Below, piece after piece: positions 1-8,450 of a stretch of 64,000 nucleotides of DNA. Numbering within the stretch: the first letter of the stretch is position 1; each line of letters opens with the position of its first letter. The notes under the pieces were generated by a model. The model worked only from the letters and a program-made list of their open reading frames with translations, searched no databases and was not told where the DNA came from. Location of the stretch: positions 930,001-994,000 of the forward strand of contig JAYQTB010000004.1 in assembly GCA_038147195.1 (NCBI GenBank), given 5' to 3'. This DNA comes from Eutrophocola salsuginis (GTDB lineage Bacteria > Pseudomonadota > Gammaproteobacteria > Pseudomonadales > Pseudohongiellaceae). The position numbers were made by a program, and so were the translations under genes.

Positions 1-1351
1 TGATGCTGCCCTCGGCGCATGAGGAGACCAGGTCATCAAGATCCTGGAAGATCAGCCAGTCCGCGCCGATGGCTTCCCGAACCTCTTCCACGGTCTTGCC
101 ATGGGCGATCAGCTCGCTGACAGCTGGCATATCGATGCCGTAGACATTCGGAAAACGTACGGGCGGTGCCGCTGAGCAGAAGTAGACCTTCCTGGCGCCG
201 GCATCCCGTGCCATCTCGATAATCTGCTTGCAGGTCGTACCACGTACAATCGAGTCATCAACCAGCAGTACATTCTTGTCCTGGAATTCTAGCGGTGTCG
301 CATTGAGCTTCTGTTTCACCGACTTCTTGCGCTGGCTCTGACCCGGCATGATGAACGTGCGACCGATATAACGGTTTTTCACGAAACCTTCTCGGTACTT
401 CACTCCCAGCGAATTGGCCAATTCTACGGCGGCGGTACGGGATGTATCTGGGATGGGTATCACAACATCAATATCGTGGTCGGGACGTACCCGAAGAATT
501 TTCTGCGCCAGTTTCTCGCCCATTCGCAGGCGCGACTTGTAAACGGAAATTCCGTCAATCATAGAATCGGGGCGGGCGAAATATACGTGCTCGAAAATGC
601 AAGGGGTAAGCTTGCTGTCTGCGGCACAGATGCGGGTCTCGATATTACCTTCCTGGTCGATGTACACTGCTTCACCGGGTGCCACGTCCCTGATCAGCTT
701 GAAGCCCTGGGAGTCGAGGGCCACACTCTCGGAGGCGATCATATATTCATCCCCTTTGCGTGTGCGTTTCTTGCCAAAAACCAATGGACGAATCCCGAAC
801 TTGTCACGGAACCCAACGATACCGTAGCCCACAAGCATAGCGATGGCCGCATAGGCGCCGCGGCATCGACGATGCACACCTTCCACCGCGGTAAAAACAT
901 CGTCGGCAGTTGGCTTGATCTTGTTCAGCACCTGCAGTTCGTGGGCGAACACATTAAGCAGGACCTCTGAATCGGAATCTGTATTCAGGTGACGCAGATC
1001 GTCTCGGAAAATGTCTTCACTGAGGTCTTCAGAGTTAGTGAGGTTGCCGTTATGGGCGAGGCTAATACCGTAGGGGGAATTGACGTAGAGGGGTTGGGCC
1101 TGGGCCGGGCCACTGCTACCGGCAGTGGGATAGCGTACATGCCCTATTCCCATGTTACCAGTCAGTCCGCGCATGTGGCTGGTCCTGAACACGTCACGCA
1201 CCAGGCCGTTGTCCTTACGCAGGTTTAGCTTGCCCTTGTCGCTCGTCACGATGCCTGCTGCATCCTGGCCCCGGTGCTGAAGGACAGTCAGGCCGTCGTA
1301 TAGCGCCAGGTTCACGTTGGATTTACCCACTATGCCAATAATGCCGCACAT
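1..1351 (-). CDS. purF: Amidophosphoribosyltransferase, C-terminus cut by window edge
   Basis: First committed enzyme of purine synthesis: transfers ammonia from glutamine to PRPP to give phosphoribosylamine. The protein starts MCGIIGIVGK, so Cys2 becomes the N-terminal nucleophile of the class II glutamine amidotransferase domain after Met removal; LQHRGQDAAG follows. Near residue 360 lies the PRPP-binding loop VDDSIVRGTT (complement of about 240-275). About 450 codons are present; the family usually has about 500, so roughly the last 50 residues lie beyond position 1. It is last of the truA-trpF-accD-folC-SPOR-cvpA-purF series, 89 bases after cvpA, the order known from Pseudomonas. Confidence 0.96.
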   Translation of the reverse strand, partial: MCGIIGIVGKSNVNLALYDGLTVLQHRGQDAAGIVTSDKGKLNLRKDNGLVRDVFRTSHMRGLTGNMGIGHVRYPTAGSSGPAQAQPLYVNSPYGISLAHNGNLTNSEDLSEDIFRDDLRHLNTDSDSEVLLNVFAHELQVLNKIKPTADDVFTAVEGVHRRCRGAYAAIAMLVGYGIVGFRDKFGIRPLVFGKKRTRKGDEYMIASESVALDSQGFKLIRDVAPGEAVYIDQEGNIETRICAADSKLTPCIFEHVYFARPDSMIDGISVYKSRLRMGEKLAQKILRVRPDHDIDVVIPIPDTSRTAAVELANSLGVKYREGFVKNRYIGRTFIMPGQSQRKKSVKQKLNATPLEFQDKNVLLVDDSIVRGTTCKQIIEMARDAGARKVYFCSAAPPVRFPNVYGIDMPAVSELIAHGKTVEEVREAIGADWLIFQDLDDLVSSCAEGSI

Positions 1352-1440
1352 GCTTGAAGCCTGTGTTAGTCGTTATCTGTTAACCAGGGTTACCTGCCTG
1401 ATCATCAGGCGGAAACACTCCGGGCTGTTTCTGCTGCTGG

Positions 1441-1905
1441 CTATCGAATACCGAAAAAGCCTTGTAGGTAATCGATCATGGCCTGTGCGTAGGGCACCAG
1501 GACCGAACTGCCGAACCAGTTCCTTGAGAGATCCACCTGACTGCCTACCAGCACGATTACCAGTACAATTATGACCCCGCGTAGTATGCCAAATAGGCCG
1601 CCCAGTGTCCTGTCTGCTCCCTTGAGTCCCGCCGCCTGCGTCAGCTTCGAAACCAGGTTGCTGATTACGGTTCCTGCGAAAATGACGACGATAAACAGGA
1701 TGACGAAGGCGGTTATTCTGCGTAAGCTCCCATTATCAATCAAATTCACCATCAAATCAGCAAGTTGCGCACTAAAAAGGGTGCCGGCGACGATGGCTGC
1801 AAACCAGCTGGCGAGCGATAGGGCTTCCTTGACGAGGCCCCTGAAGACACCGATCACGGACGATATGCCGATGATTACCAGAATGATGATGTCTATGAGG
1901 GCCAA
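1441..1905 (-). CDS. cvpA: CvpA family inner-membrane protein
   Basis: A 154-residue protein with about four hydrophobic segments (about 5-20, 25-45, 65-85, 100-122), matching the CvpA (colicin V production) family in size and layout. Start MALIDIIILVIIG and the early VFRGLVKEALSL stretch are typical. CvpA is linked in other bacteria to colicin V export and envelope or stress phenotypes, but its molecular role is not settled. It sits immediately upstream of purF, as in Escherichia coli and Pseudomonas, where the two are co-transcribed. The SPOR gene ends 30 bases upstream. Family assignment is firm; function is not. Confidence 0.9.
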   Translation of the reverse strand: MALIDIIILVIIGISSVIGVFRGLVKEALSLASWFAAIVAGTLFSAQLADLMVNLIDNGSLRRITAFVILFIVVIFAGTVISNLVSKLTQAAGLKGADRTLGGLFGILRGVIIVLVIVLVGSQVDLSRNWFGSSVLVPYAQAMIDYLQGFFGIR

Positions 1906-1935
1906 GTTGCGAGCCTATGCTGGTTGGTGCCGCCG

Positions 1936-2490
1936 TTACTGGAGTTCGTCGATGCTGAACTGGATCACGACCCCTTCCAGATCAAAAGATTGTGTTAGTT
2001 GCTGTTGCAGGCTTTCCGCCTCGGTTTTAGTTAGGACGGGTCCGACGTAGACACCGGTCAATGGTCCACGACTTGTTCGCAGAGGCCTGCTGAAGCCCTT
2101 GTAACCATTTGTCTGTAGGCGCCCGACCAAGGCCTCTGCATTGGCCGCTTCACCGAATGAGCCCAGACGTACCACCCAAGTGGCTGGAACGCCCGCACTG
2201 GTCAGCTGTGGTCGCTCAGGTGCCGGTGGCGGTGCATTGGCAGCACCCTGTTCATCTGCACTGTCTTTTGAGACATTCGGTTCTGTCCCTGTGCTGGTAG
2301 TGTCCGCCATAATTTGTGGACGTTCCGGTTCGATCTCTGGGACGACCGGCATGGGAGGTGCCTCTGGGATATTGGTGGTCAGTGCTGGGATGTAGACGCC
2401 TTCTCCATCGAGCATGATGGGGATGAAAATGATGGCCAGTGAACCGATGACGATCGTACCGACCAGCCTTTGTTTCATCACTGATTTCAA
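1936..2490 (-). CDS. SPOR-domain membrane protein (DedD-like)
   Basis: A 184-residue bitopic membrane protein. One transmembrane segment lies near residues 8-26, then a Pro/Glu-rich linker (about 35-100), then a C-terminal SPOR domain (about 105-180) starting WVVRLGSF, with the usual NAEALVGRLQ helix. SPOR domains bind denuded septal peptidoglycan, so a cell-division or septum role in the periplasm is likely. Position between folC and cvpA is that of E. coli dedD and its Pseudomonas counterpart. Its ATG overlaps the folC stop as ATGA, implying translational coupling with folC. Confidence 0.88.
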   Translation of the reverse strand: MKSVMKQRLVGTIVIGSLAIIFIPIMLDGEGVYIPALTTNIPEAPPMPVVPEIEPERPQIMADTTSTGTEPNVSKDSADEQGAANAPPPAPERPQLTSAGVPATWVVRLGSFGEAANAEALVGRLQTNGYKGFSRPLRTSRGPLTGVYVGPVLTKTEAESLQQQLTQSFDLEGVVIQFSIDELQ

Positions 2491-3768
2491 AGCAACTCCA
2501 TTACCGCGGCGACGGTAAAGAATGAACCCGTAACCAGGAGGACCGGTGCATTCTCCTGCTGTTTATCTGTATCCGCTGCCAGCGCCTTGCAGGCCTGATC
2601 GGCGGCGGTGAAAGCCTCAGCTGCCGTCGTGAAGCAATGCACGTCGGCCTCCCCTGAATCAGAGAGGCAATTATATAGCATTTTTCCCTGCAGGCCCCGT
2701 TCTTCGTGTATTCCAGCTACATACCATCGTGGCCGCAGTGACCGGTACACTGACAAAACACCCCGGTAATCCTTGTCTGCCAACATGGCGATGACCACGC
2801 TCACCTGATGGTTAGGAAAGCGCACAGAAACCAACTCTGCCACACGCCGAGCTGCATGCGGATTGTGCCCCACATCCAGGACCAGAGGATAGCCCCTGTC
2901 GAACACCTGGAAGCGCCCCGGCAACATGGCATGGTTGAGACCTTTGACGATTTGGTCAGTCGTGACCTCTGGCGTAAGTAATCTAATCGCCTGGACGGTA
3001 ACGGCGCAGTTATCTAGGGGGTAATCGTTAAAAGGCAGGGCCGTGTAAGTGATCGTCTTGCCAGCGGTGTCTATACCCCGCCAGCACCAGGTACCGTCAC
3101 CGTTGTCCGTTGCCTCGTATTCCTTACCGTTGGCATAGAGGCTAGCACCGATCCGCGTCACCTGCTCCAGCACGCTGGCCGGCATGTCCTTTTCACCGTA
3201 CAGGGCCGGTTTGCCGGTACGGATAAATACCGGCTTTTTCAAACCCGATGGCTTCCCGGGTGTCGCCCAGCCAGTCGGTATGGTCAAGATCTACGTTGGT
3301 GACGATGGCGATATCCGAATCCAGAATGTTGACAGCATCGAGGCGTCCACCCAGACCGACTTCCAGTATGGCGACATTCGGGGCGTAGTCGGAAAACAGT
3401 TGCAGGGCCGCCAATGTCCCAAATTCAAAGTAGGTTAGCTGAATGTCACCGCGTTCGGCTTCAACCTTGGCAAAAGACTCGCACAGTTCCTCATCAGTAG
3501 CGTAACGATCACCCAGCCGAACCCGTTCGTTGTATTGCAGTATGTGGGGCGAGGTATAACAAGCCGTGCGCATGCCGGCGGCTTCCAGGATGGCGGACAA
3601 CATGGTTACCGTCGAGCCCTTGCCGTTGGTGCCGCCCACGGTGATAACCCGGATGCCTGAAAAATCTATGGGTAGTTTGCTGGCAACCTTGTTGATGCGA
3701 TCGAGACCGAGCTCAATGGTACTGGGATGCAGTCGCTCAAGGTATTCAAGCCATTTCGGAAGATTCAT
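2487..3768 (-). pseudogene. folC: Folylpolyglutamate/dihydrofolate synthase with one-base frameshift
   Basis: FolC adds L-glutamate to dihydropteroate and to reduced folates. The reading starts at MNLPKWLEYLERLHPSTIEL (ATG at 3768, 43 bases after accD) and shows the P-loop GTNGKGST. It runs to DHTDWLGDTREAIGFEKAGI and then leaves frame near 3222-3226. The next frame resumes at RTGKPALYGEKD and continues to the normal C-terminus, including the LDVGHNPHAARR motif. The full span is 1282 bases, one more than a multiple of three, so one extra base explains everything; removing it gives about 426 residues, normal for FolC. The enzyme is essential in most bacteria, so a sequencing or assembly indel is the simplest explanation, but a real lesion or recoding is not excluded. 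Confidence 0.9.
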
Positions 3769-3811
3769 AGACCGCAACTCCGGATAATGCAAGCAAGCTG
3801 GCGCAGCAGTT

Positions 3812-4699
3812 TCAGACCAGCTCCTGCTGGTCGGGTCGACCTGAGAATCGGTACATGAATTTGCCGATAAGGGCACCAACGCGATCACGGATGGCCTTCC
3901 GGTGAACGATCATGTCGATCGCGCCGTGTTCCAGCAGGAATTCACTGCGCTGGAAACCATCCGGCAGTTTCTCGCGCACGGTCTGGCGGATGACATCCTG
4001 GCCGGCGAAGCCGATAAAAGCATTGGGTTCAGCGATATTGACGTCACCGAGCATGGCGAGGCTGGCCGAGACGCCCCCGTAGACAGGATCTACAAGCACG
4101 GATACATATAACAGGCCGCGTTGTTTCATTTTCTCGAGTGCCGCCGCGGTTTTCGCCATCTGCATCAGGGAGATCAGAGCTTCCTGCATGCGGGCACCGC
4201 CACTTGTGGCAAAGCACACTAGCGGCAGATCGTCTGCTAGGCACCGGTTGACTGCCAGGGTGAATTTTTCTCCGACCACGGCTCCCATGGAGCCGCCGAT
4301 GAAACCGAACTCAAACGCGGCGGTCACGACCTGCTGGCCTTTCACCTTGCCTTTCATGACCACCAAGGCATCGTTTTCACCGGTCGCCTTGGCGGCAGCC
4401 GATAGACGGTCCTTGTATTTCTTCAGGTCGCGAAACTTGAGCAGGTCGTTGGGCACGATACCCTTGCCCAGTTCCTCCCTGCCCTCCTTGTCCAGGAACA
4501 GGTCCAGGCGGCGGCGGGCGGAAATGCGCATGTGGTGATCGCACTTGGGACACACATCGAGGTTTTCCTGCAGGTTGTCCCGGTACAGCACAGCCTCGCA
4601 TCGCGGGCATTTTTTCCATAAGCCTTCGGGGATACTACGACTGCGATTGCTGTCACTCTTGCGACCTATGGAAGGCAGAAGCTTATTTATCCAGCTCAT
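3812..4699 (-). CDS. accD: Acetyl-CoA carboxylase carboxyltransferase subunit beta
   Basis: With AccA, transfers the carboxyl group from biotin (on AccB) to acetyl-CoA to give malonyl-CoA for fatty-acid synthesis; cytoplasmic. The 295-residue protein begins with a four-Cys zinc ribbon (C31, C34, C50, C53; CPRC and CPKC pairs), followed by the crotonase-fold carboxyltransferase core with GGSMGAVVGEKF and SGGARMQEAL. Length is normal. It lies between trpA (49 bases upstream) and folC, as in Pseudomonas and relatives. Confidence 0.97.
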   Translation of the reverse strand: MSWINKLLPSIGRKSDSNRSRSIPEGLWKKCPRCEAVLYRDNLQENLDVCPKCDHHMRISARRRLDLFLDKEGREELGKGIVPNDLLKFRDLKKYKDRLSAAAKATGENDALVVMKGKVKGQQVVTAAFEFGFIGGSMGAVVGEKFTLAVNRCLADDLPLVCFATSGGARMQEALISLMQMAKTAAALEKMKQRGLLYVSVLVDPVYGGVSASLAMLGDVNIAEPNAFIGFAGQDVIRQTVREKLPDGFQRSEFLLEHGAIDMIVHRKAIRDRVGALIGKFMYRFSGRPDQQELV

Positions 4700-4748
4700 C
4701 TTTCCTATCGCTTATCCGGTATTCATTACCATTGTGTGAAACGCAAAT

Positions 4749-5564
4749 TCAAGCTGCATCAATGGCCTCGCGCATTTCACGGATTAGGCTAATGCGAGAT
4801 TGTAACTCGTCCTGCTCCCAGGATTTGCCTGGCTCTAGTTCAGCGATCAGGCTCACCAACGCACTGCCGACGACGACTGCGTCGGATATACCAGCGATCT
4901 TGTGGGCACTGCCAGCATCCTTGATACCAAAACCGACGCCTACCGGCAGATCGGTGCATGCCCTAATCCGCTCCAGGTTTTTCCCTACCGAGGCGATATC
5001 GATATGGCCGGCACCGGTCACGCCCTTAAGGGAAACATAATAGACATACCCCTTGCTCTGTTCGCAAATGCGTTTGGCTCGGGCTTCGGATGTAGTGGGA
5101 GCCACCAGGAAGATGCTGTCGAGGTTGGTAGCATTGAGGATAACCATGAGGTCATGGGACTCTTCCGGCGGCATGTCGACGATCAGCACACCATCCACGC
5201 CTGCGGCCACGGCGGCATCGGTGAAGGCCTGATAGCCCATGCATTCGACTGGATTGAGATAGCCCATGAGCACCACGGGTGTATCGGTGTTGGTCTTACG
5301 GAATGCCGACACAATGCCCAGCGTATCGCGAAGGCTAGTATTGTTTTTCAGGGCGCGTTCGACAGCTCTCTGGATAACCGGGCCATCTGAAGTGGGATCA
5401 GTAAAGGGATAGCCCAGTTCGATGATATCTGCGCCATTGGCAACCAGCGCATGCATCAGGACAAGGGTTGTGGCGCTATCGGGATCGCCTGCAGTGAGAT
5501 AAGGTATCAGCGCCTTACGCCCGTTCGTTTTCAGTTTGTCGAAACAGCCTGTAATCCTGCTCAT
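4749..5564 (-). CDS. trpA: Tryptophan synthase alpha subunit
   Basis: Cleaves indole-3-glycerol phosphate to indole and glyceraldehyde-3-phosphate; the indole is channelled to TrpB. With the start at MSRITGCFDKLK (ATG at 5564) the protein has 271 residues, and the catalytic acids fall exactly at Glu49 and Asp60 (IIELGYPFTDPTSDG), the numbering of the well-studied enterobacterial enzyme. A longer in-frame reading to 5618 overlaps trpB and adds an unrelated basic stretch, so the shorter start is preferred. The gene begins 4 bases after the trpB stop, indicating one transcript. Confidence 0.97.
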   Translation of the reverse strand: MSRITGCFDKLKTNGRKALIPYLTAGDPDSATTLVLMHALVANGADIIELGYPFTDPTSDGPVIQRAVERALKNNTSLRDTLGIVSAFRKTNTDTPVVLMGYLNPVECMGYQAFTDAAVAAGVDGVLIVDMPPEESHDLMVILNATNLDSIFLVAPTTSEARAKRICEQSKGYVYYVSLKGVTGAGHIDIASVGKNLERIRACTDLPVGVGFGIKDAGSAHKIAGISDAVVVGSALVSLIAELEPGKSWEQDELQSRISLIREMREAIDAA

Positions 5565-5568
5565 TCTG

Positions 5569-6789
5569 CTAAACCTTGATGCCTTCGATTTCCGCGACCG
5601 TATGCATGTCCTTGTCACCGCGGCCCGACATGTTGATGATGACTATATGGTCCTTAGGTAACTTGCCGGCTTCTTTCATTGCCCAGGCAACCGCGTGGCT
5701 GGATTCCAGGGCAGGAATGATCCCTTCCATCCGTGTCAGGTACTTGAACGCGGCGAGAGCTTCTTCGTCTGTGACGGCCGTGTAGGTGGCGCGCTTGAGA
5801 TCCTTCAGCCAGGAATGTTCCGGACCCACACCCGGATAGTCGAGACCGGCGGAAATCGAATGGGTATCGAGAATCTGGCCGTTCTCATCATTCATCAGGT
5901 AGGTGCGGTTACCGTGCAGGACACCCGGCTTGCCGGAACTCAGCGGTGCAGCATGCTTGCCGGTCGCTAGGCCGAATCCACCCGCTTCCACCCCGATCAT
6001 GGCCACACTGGCGTCGGGAATGAAGGGATAGAACAAGCCGATTGCATTGGAACCACCACCAACACAGGCGACCAAGGTATCCGGCAGCCTACCCGTGATT
6101 TCTAGGCACTGCTCACGGGCCTCACGCCCGATAACGCTCTGAAAGTCTCGCACCAGCATCGGATACGGATGGGGGCCGGCAACCGTGCCAATGATGTAAT
6201 AGGTATTGTCGATGTTGGTGGCCCAGTCACGCAGGGCCTCGTTCATGGCATCCTTGAGCGTGCAGGAACCTGAATCGACACCGATGACATTGGCACCGAG
6301 CATTTTCATGCGGTAGACGTTGGCGGACTGGCGCCGAATATCTTCCGTGCCCATGTAAACGTGACATTCCAGCCCCAGGCGCGCGGCTACCGTAGCAGAG
6401 GCCACACCGTGTTGACCGGCGCCGGTCTCGGCGATTATACGCGTCTTGCCCATAGCCTTAGCCAGAAGGGCCTGGCCAATAGTGTTGTTTACCTTATGCG
6501 CGCCGGTGTGATTAAGATCCTCGCGTTTTAGATAAATCCGGGCGCCGCCGAGGTTGTCGCTCATGCGTTCAGCGTAATACAGCGGCGAAGGCCTGCCCAC
6601 GTAATGCTTGAGATCGTAGTTAAACTCCGCCCAGAACGCGGGGTCCTGTTTCAGCTCAAAATATTTCTTTTCTAGTTCCTCCAGGGCAGGGATGAGCGTC
6701 TCGCCCACGAAGATGCCGCCATAGGGACCAAAATGGCCATGTTCGTCCGGACCGCTGTATTCGATGGCCGGCTGCTTTATTTCAGACAC
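5569..6789 (-). CDS. trpB: Tryptophan synthase beta subunit
   Basis: PLP enzyme that condenses indole with L-serine to make tryptophan. The 406-residue protein carries the PLP lysine at K99 in LNHTGAHKVNN and the phosphate-binding loop GGGSNAIGLF near residue 242. Length and all family blocks are intact. It overlaps trpF by 8 bases and is followed at 4 bases by trpA. Having trpB and trpA here, between trpF and accD, differs from Pseudomonas aeruginosa, where trpBA lie elsewhere. No attenuator-type leader peptide was recognised upstream of trpF. Confidence 0.97.
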   Translation of the reverse strand: MSEIKQPAIEYSGPDEHGHFGPYGGIFVGETLIPALEELEKKYFELKQDPAFWAEFNYDLKHYVGRPSPLYYAERMSDNLGGARIYLKREDLNHTGAHKVNNTIGQALLAKAMGKTRIIAETGAGQHGVASATVAARLGLECHVYMGTEDIRRQSANVYRMKMLGANVIGVDSGSCTLKDAMNEALRDWATNIDNTYYIIGTVAGPHPYPMLVRDFQSVIGREAREQCLEITGRLPDTLVACVGGGSNAIGLFYPFIPDASVAMIGVEAGGFGLATGKHAAPLSSGKPGVLHGNRTYLMNDENGQILDTHSISAGLDYPGVGPEHSWLKDLKRATYTAVTDEEALAAFKYLTRMEGIIPALESSHAVAWAMKEAGKLPKDHIVIINMSGRGDKDMHTVAEIEGIKV

Positions 6790-7414
6790 GTATTACCTCG
6801 TTAATAAATTGTTGCATGAGTTGTTCGGATTTGATTCCTGGACTTTCTTCCACACCGGAGCAGACGTCCACCGCCCACGGTTGAACCTGATCGACGGCTG
6901 CCCGGACATTACCCGGGTTGAGCCCTCCCGCCAGGATCAGATGCTGTGTTATACACAGCCCATCCAGTATCGACCAGTCGAATGTCTCCCCCGTACCGCC
7001 CGCTTTAGTCGGGTGCCAGGTATCGAGCAGGATGCCATCGGCTTCGGTGTACTGCGCTGCGAGCCCCGGCAGACTGTCAGCGTCTTTTGCCCGCAGCGTT
7101 TTCCAGTAAGGCAACCCGAAGCTTGCACAATACGCTGCCGGTTCACTGCCATGAAACTGCAGAATATCCAAAGCTACGGCATCCAGGACTTCCCAGACGG
7201 TATTGCTGTCTGCATCAACGAACAACCCGACCTTCAGACCTCGCGAAGGCACGGCTTTCGCTATGGCTGCCGCCTGTCGGATAGTCACGAAACGCGAACT
7301 CTTCTCATAGAACAGCATGCCAATTGCATGCGCACCCAGCTCTATAGCCAGGACAGCATCCGCTTCCCGGGTCATGCCGCAGATCTTGATCAGCGAGCTA
7401 ACATGTTCTGCCAT
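6782..7414 (-). CDS. trpF: Phosphoribosylanthranilate isomerase
   Basis: Catalyses the Amadori rearrangement of N-(5-phosphoribosyl)anthranilate to CdRP in tryptophan synthesis. A 210-residue TIM barrel with the catalytic Cys at position 12 (IKICGMTREADA), the mid-barrel LQFHG block, and the late phosphate-binding block VDVCSGVEESPGIK. Stand-alone TrpF, not fused to TrpC, is the usual state in pseudomonads. It is the first trp gene of the trpFBA set; 151 bases separate it from truA upstream, the largest gap in this series, so a promoter may lie there. Confidence 0.96.
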   Translation of the reverse strand: MAEHVSSLIKICGMTREADAVLAIELGAHAIGMLFYEKSSRFVTIRQAAAIAKAVPSRGLKVGLFVDADSNTVWEVLDAVALDILQFHGSEPAAYCASFGLPYWKTLRAKDADSLPGLAAQYTEADGILLDTWHPTKAGGTGETFDWSILDGLCITQHLILAGGLNPGNVRAAVDQVQPWAVDVCSGVEESPGIKSEQLMQQFINEVIRV

Positions 7415-7565
7415 AGCAGAATACCTGTTCAGGATGCATCCGGCTTGAACCTGTCTGCACGCCTGATCATTGGAGCTTTATGTGTGAATTCAAAAAGCGA
7501 CTGAAAGAACATAGCCTGGTGGGAACAATCAGAAAACATATTCTACCAAACAGGCGGGCTTTCGC

Positions 7566-8417
7566 CTACTTCAATGCCCTATTCCCGGTCGCAGTCGGAT
7601 AGAGGAAAACCGGGCCTTCCGGGGTATGAGGCAGCTCAAAGGATGCCGGGTAGCTGACGCCGGCCAGGTACAGGCCGTCCGGAGCCGCCGTGATACCGCC
7701 CCGAGTCCTATCATGCAACTCCAGGAGCTCGCCGGCCCAGCTTACAGGCTGTTTCCCTTCACCGATTTCTATGAGCACGCCCACTATATTGCGCACCATG
7801 TGCAGCAGGAACGCGTTCGCTTGAATTTCAATAAAAACCAGTTCACCCTGGCGTGCCACATTTAAGGCTATGACGTTGCGCATAGGCGTCTTCGACTGGC
7901 AGGCAGCGCCCCGATAAGAGGAGAAATCCTGCTCACCTAGCAGGGCTTGCCCTGCTTCATGCATTCGTTGTGTATCCAGGGGAGTATGGTAGTGACTGAC
8001 CATGCCGCTAAGGATTGCCGGTTTGACCGGGTGATTGTATATCACGTAACGGTAGCGCCGGGCTGTGGCGCTGAAGCGGGCATGAAAATCCTTATCCACA
8101 TGCCTGGCCCAGCGAATCGCTACCTCAGGCGGAAGAATTGAATTGCCGCCCCGCAACCAGGCTGACTCAGGGCGGTTGAACCGATAATCGAAATGCACCA
8201 CCTGACCTGTGGCATGGACACCGGCATCGGTACGTCCGGCACAGGTCAATGAAACGGGATGATCTGCAACCTCGGTAAGGGCTTTTTCCAGGGTTTCCTG
8301 GACAGTTCTAGTTCTGGGAGATTTCTGGCTTTGCCAGCCGTTGAAAAAGGCGCCGTTGTATTCAATGCAGAGTGCTGCCCTGCCTGCTATTGCCTCACTC
8401 ACTGGCGAATCGATCAT
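7566..8417 (-). CDS. truA: tRNA pseudouridine(38-40) synthase
   Basis: Makes pseudouridine at positions 38-40 of the anticodon stem-loop of many tRNAs. The 283-residue protein has the catalytic Asp at position 64 in AGRTDAGVHATGQ, the RYRYVIYN block and the LLHMVRNIVG block of the TruA family. It carries about 14 extra N-terminal residues before the conserved LCIEYNGAFFNGW; a shorter start cannot be excluded. Position between fimV (33 bases upstream) and trpF matches Pseudomonas. Confidence 0.95.
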   Translation of the reverse strand: MIDSPVSEAIAGRAALCIEYNGAFFNGWQSQKSPRTRTVQETLEKALTEVADHPVSLTCAGRTDAGVHATGQVVHFDYRFNRPESAWLRGGNSILPPEVAIRWARHVDKDFHARFSATARRYRYVIYNHPVKPAILSGMVSHYHTPLDTQRMHEAGQALLGEQDFSSYRGAACQSKTPMRNVIALNVARQGELVFIEIQANAFLLHMVRNIVGVLIEIGEGKQPVSWAGELLELHDRTRGGITAAPDGLYLAGVSYPASFELPHTPEGPVFLYPTATGNRALK

Positions 8418-8450
8418 TAGATGTTGACTGGCGGTTCCTGCCGCTACCGT

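Noticed and set aside
3215..3235. Programmed +1 frameshifting in folC
   Set aside because: The site (ATT TAT CCG) has no in-frame stop or rare slow codon of the prfB type, and no internal Shine-Dalgarno or downstream structure is evident, so a simple extra base is preferred, but not proven.
6764..7504. A 246-codon plus-strand frame opposite trpF
   Set aside because: trpF is clear from its motifs and its overlap with trpB; the antisense frame is a shadow.
7415..7565. A trp leader peptide or attenuator before trpF
   Set aside because: No short frame with clustered Trp codons followed by alternative hairpins is visible in the 151-base gap.
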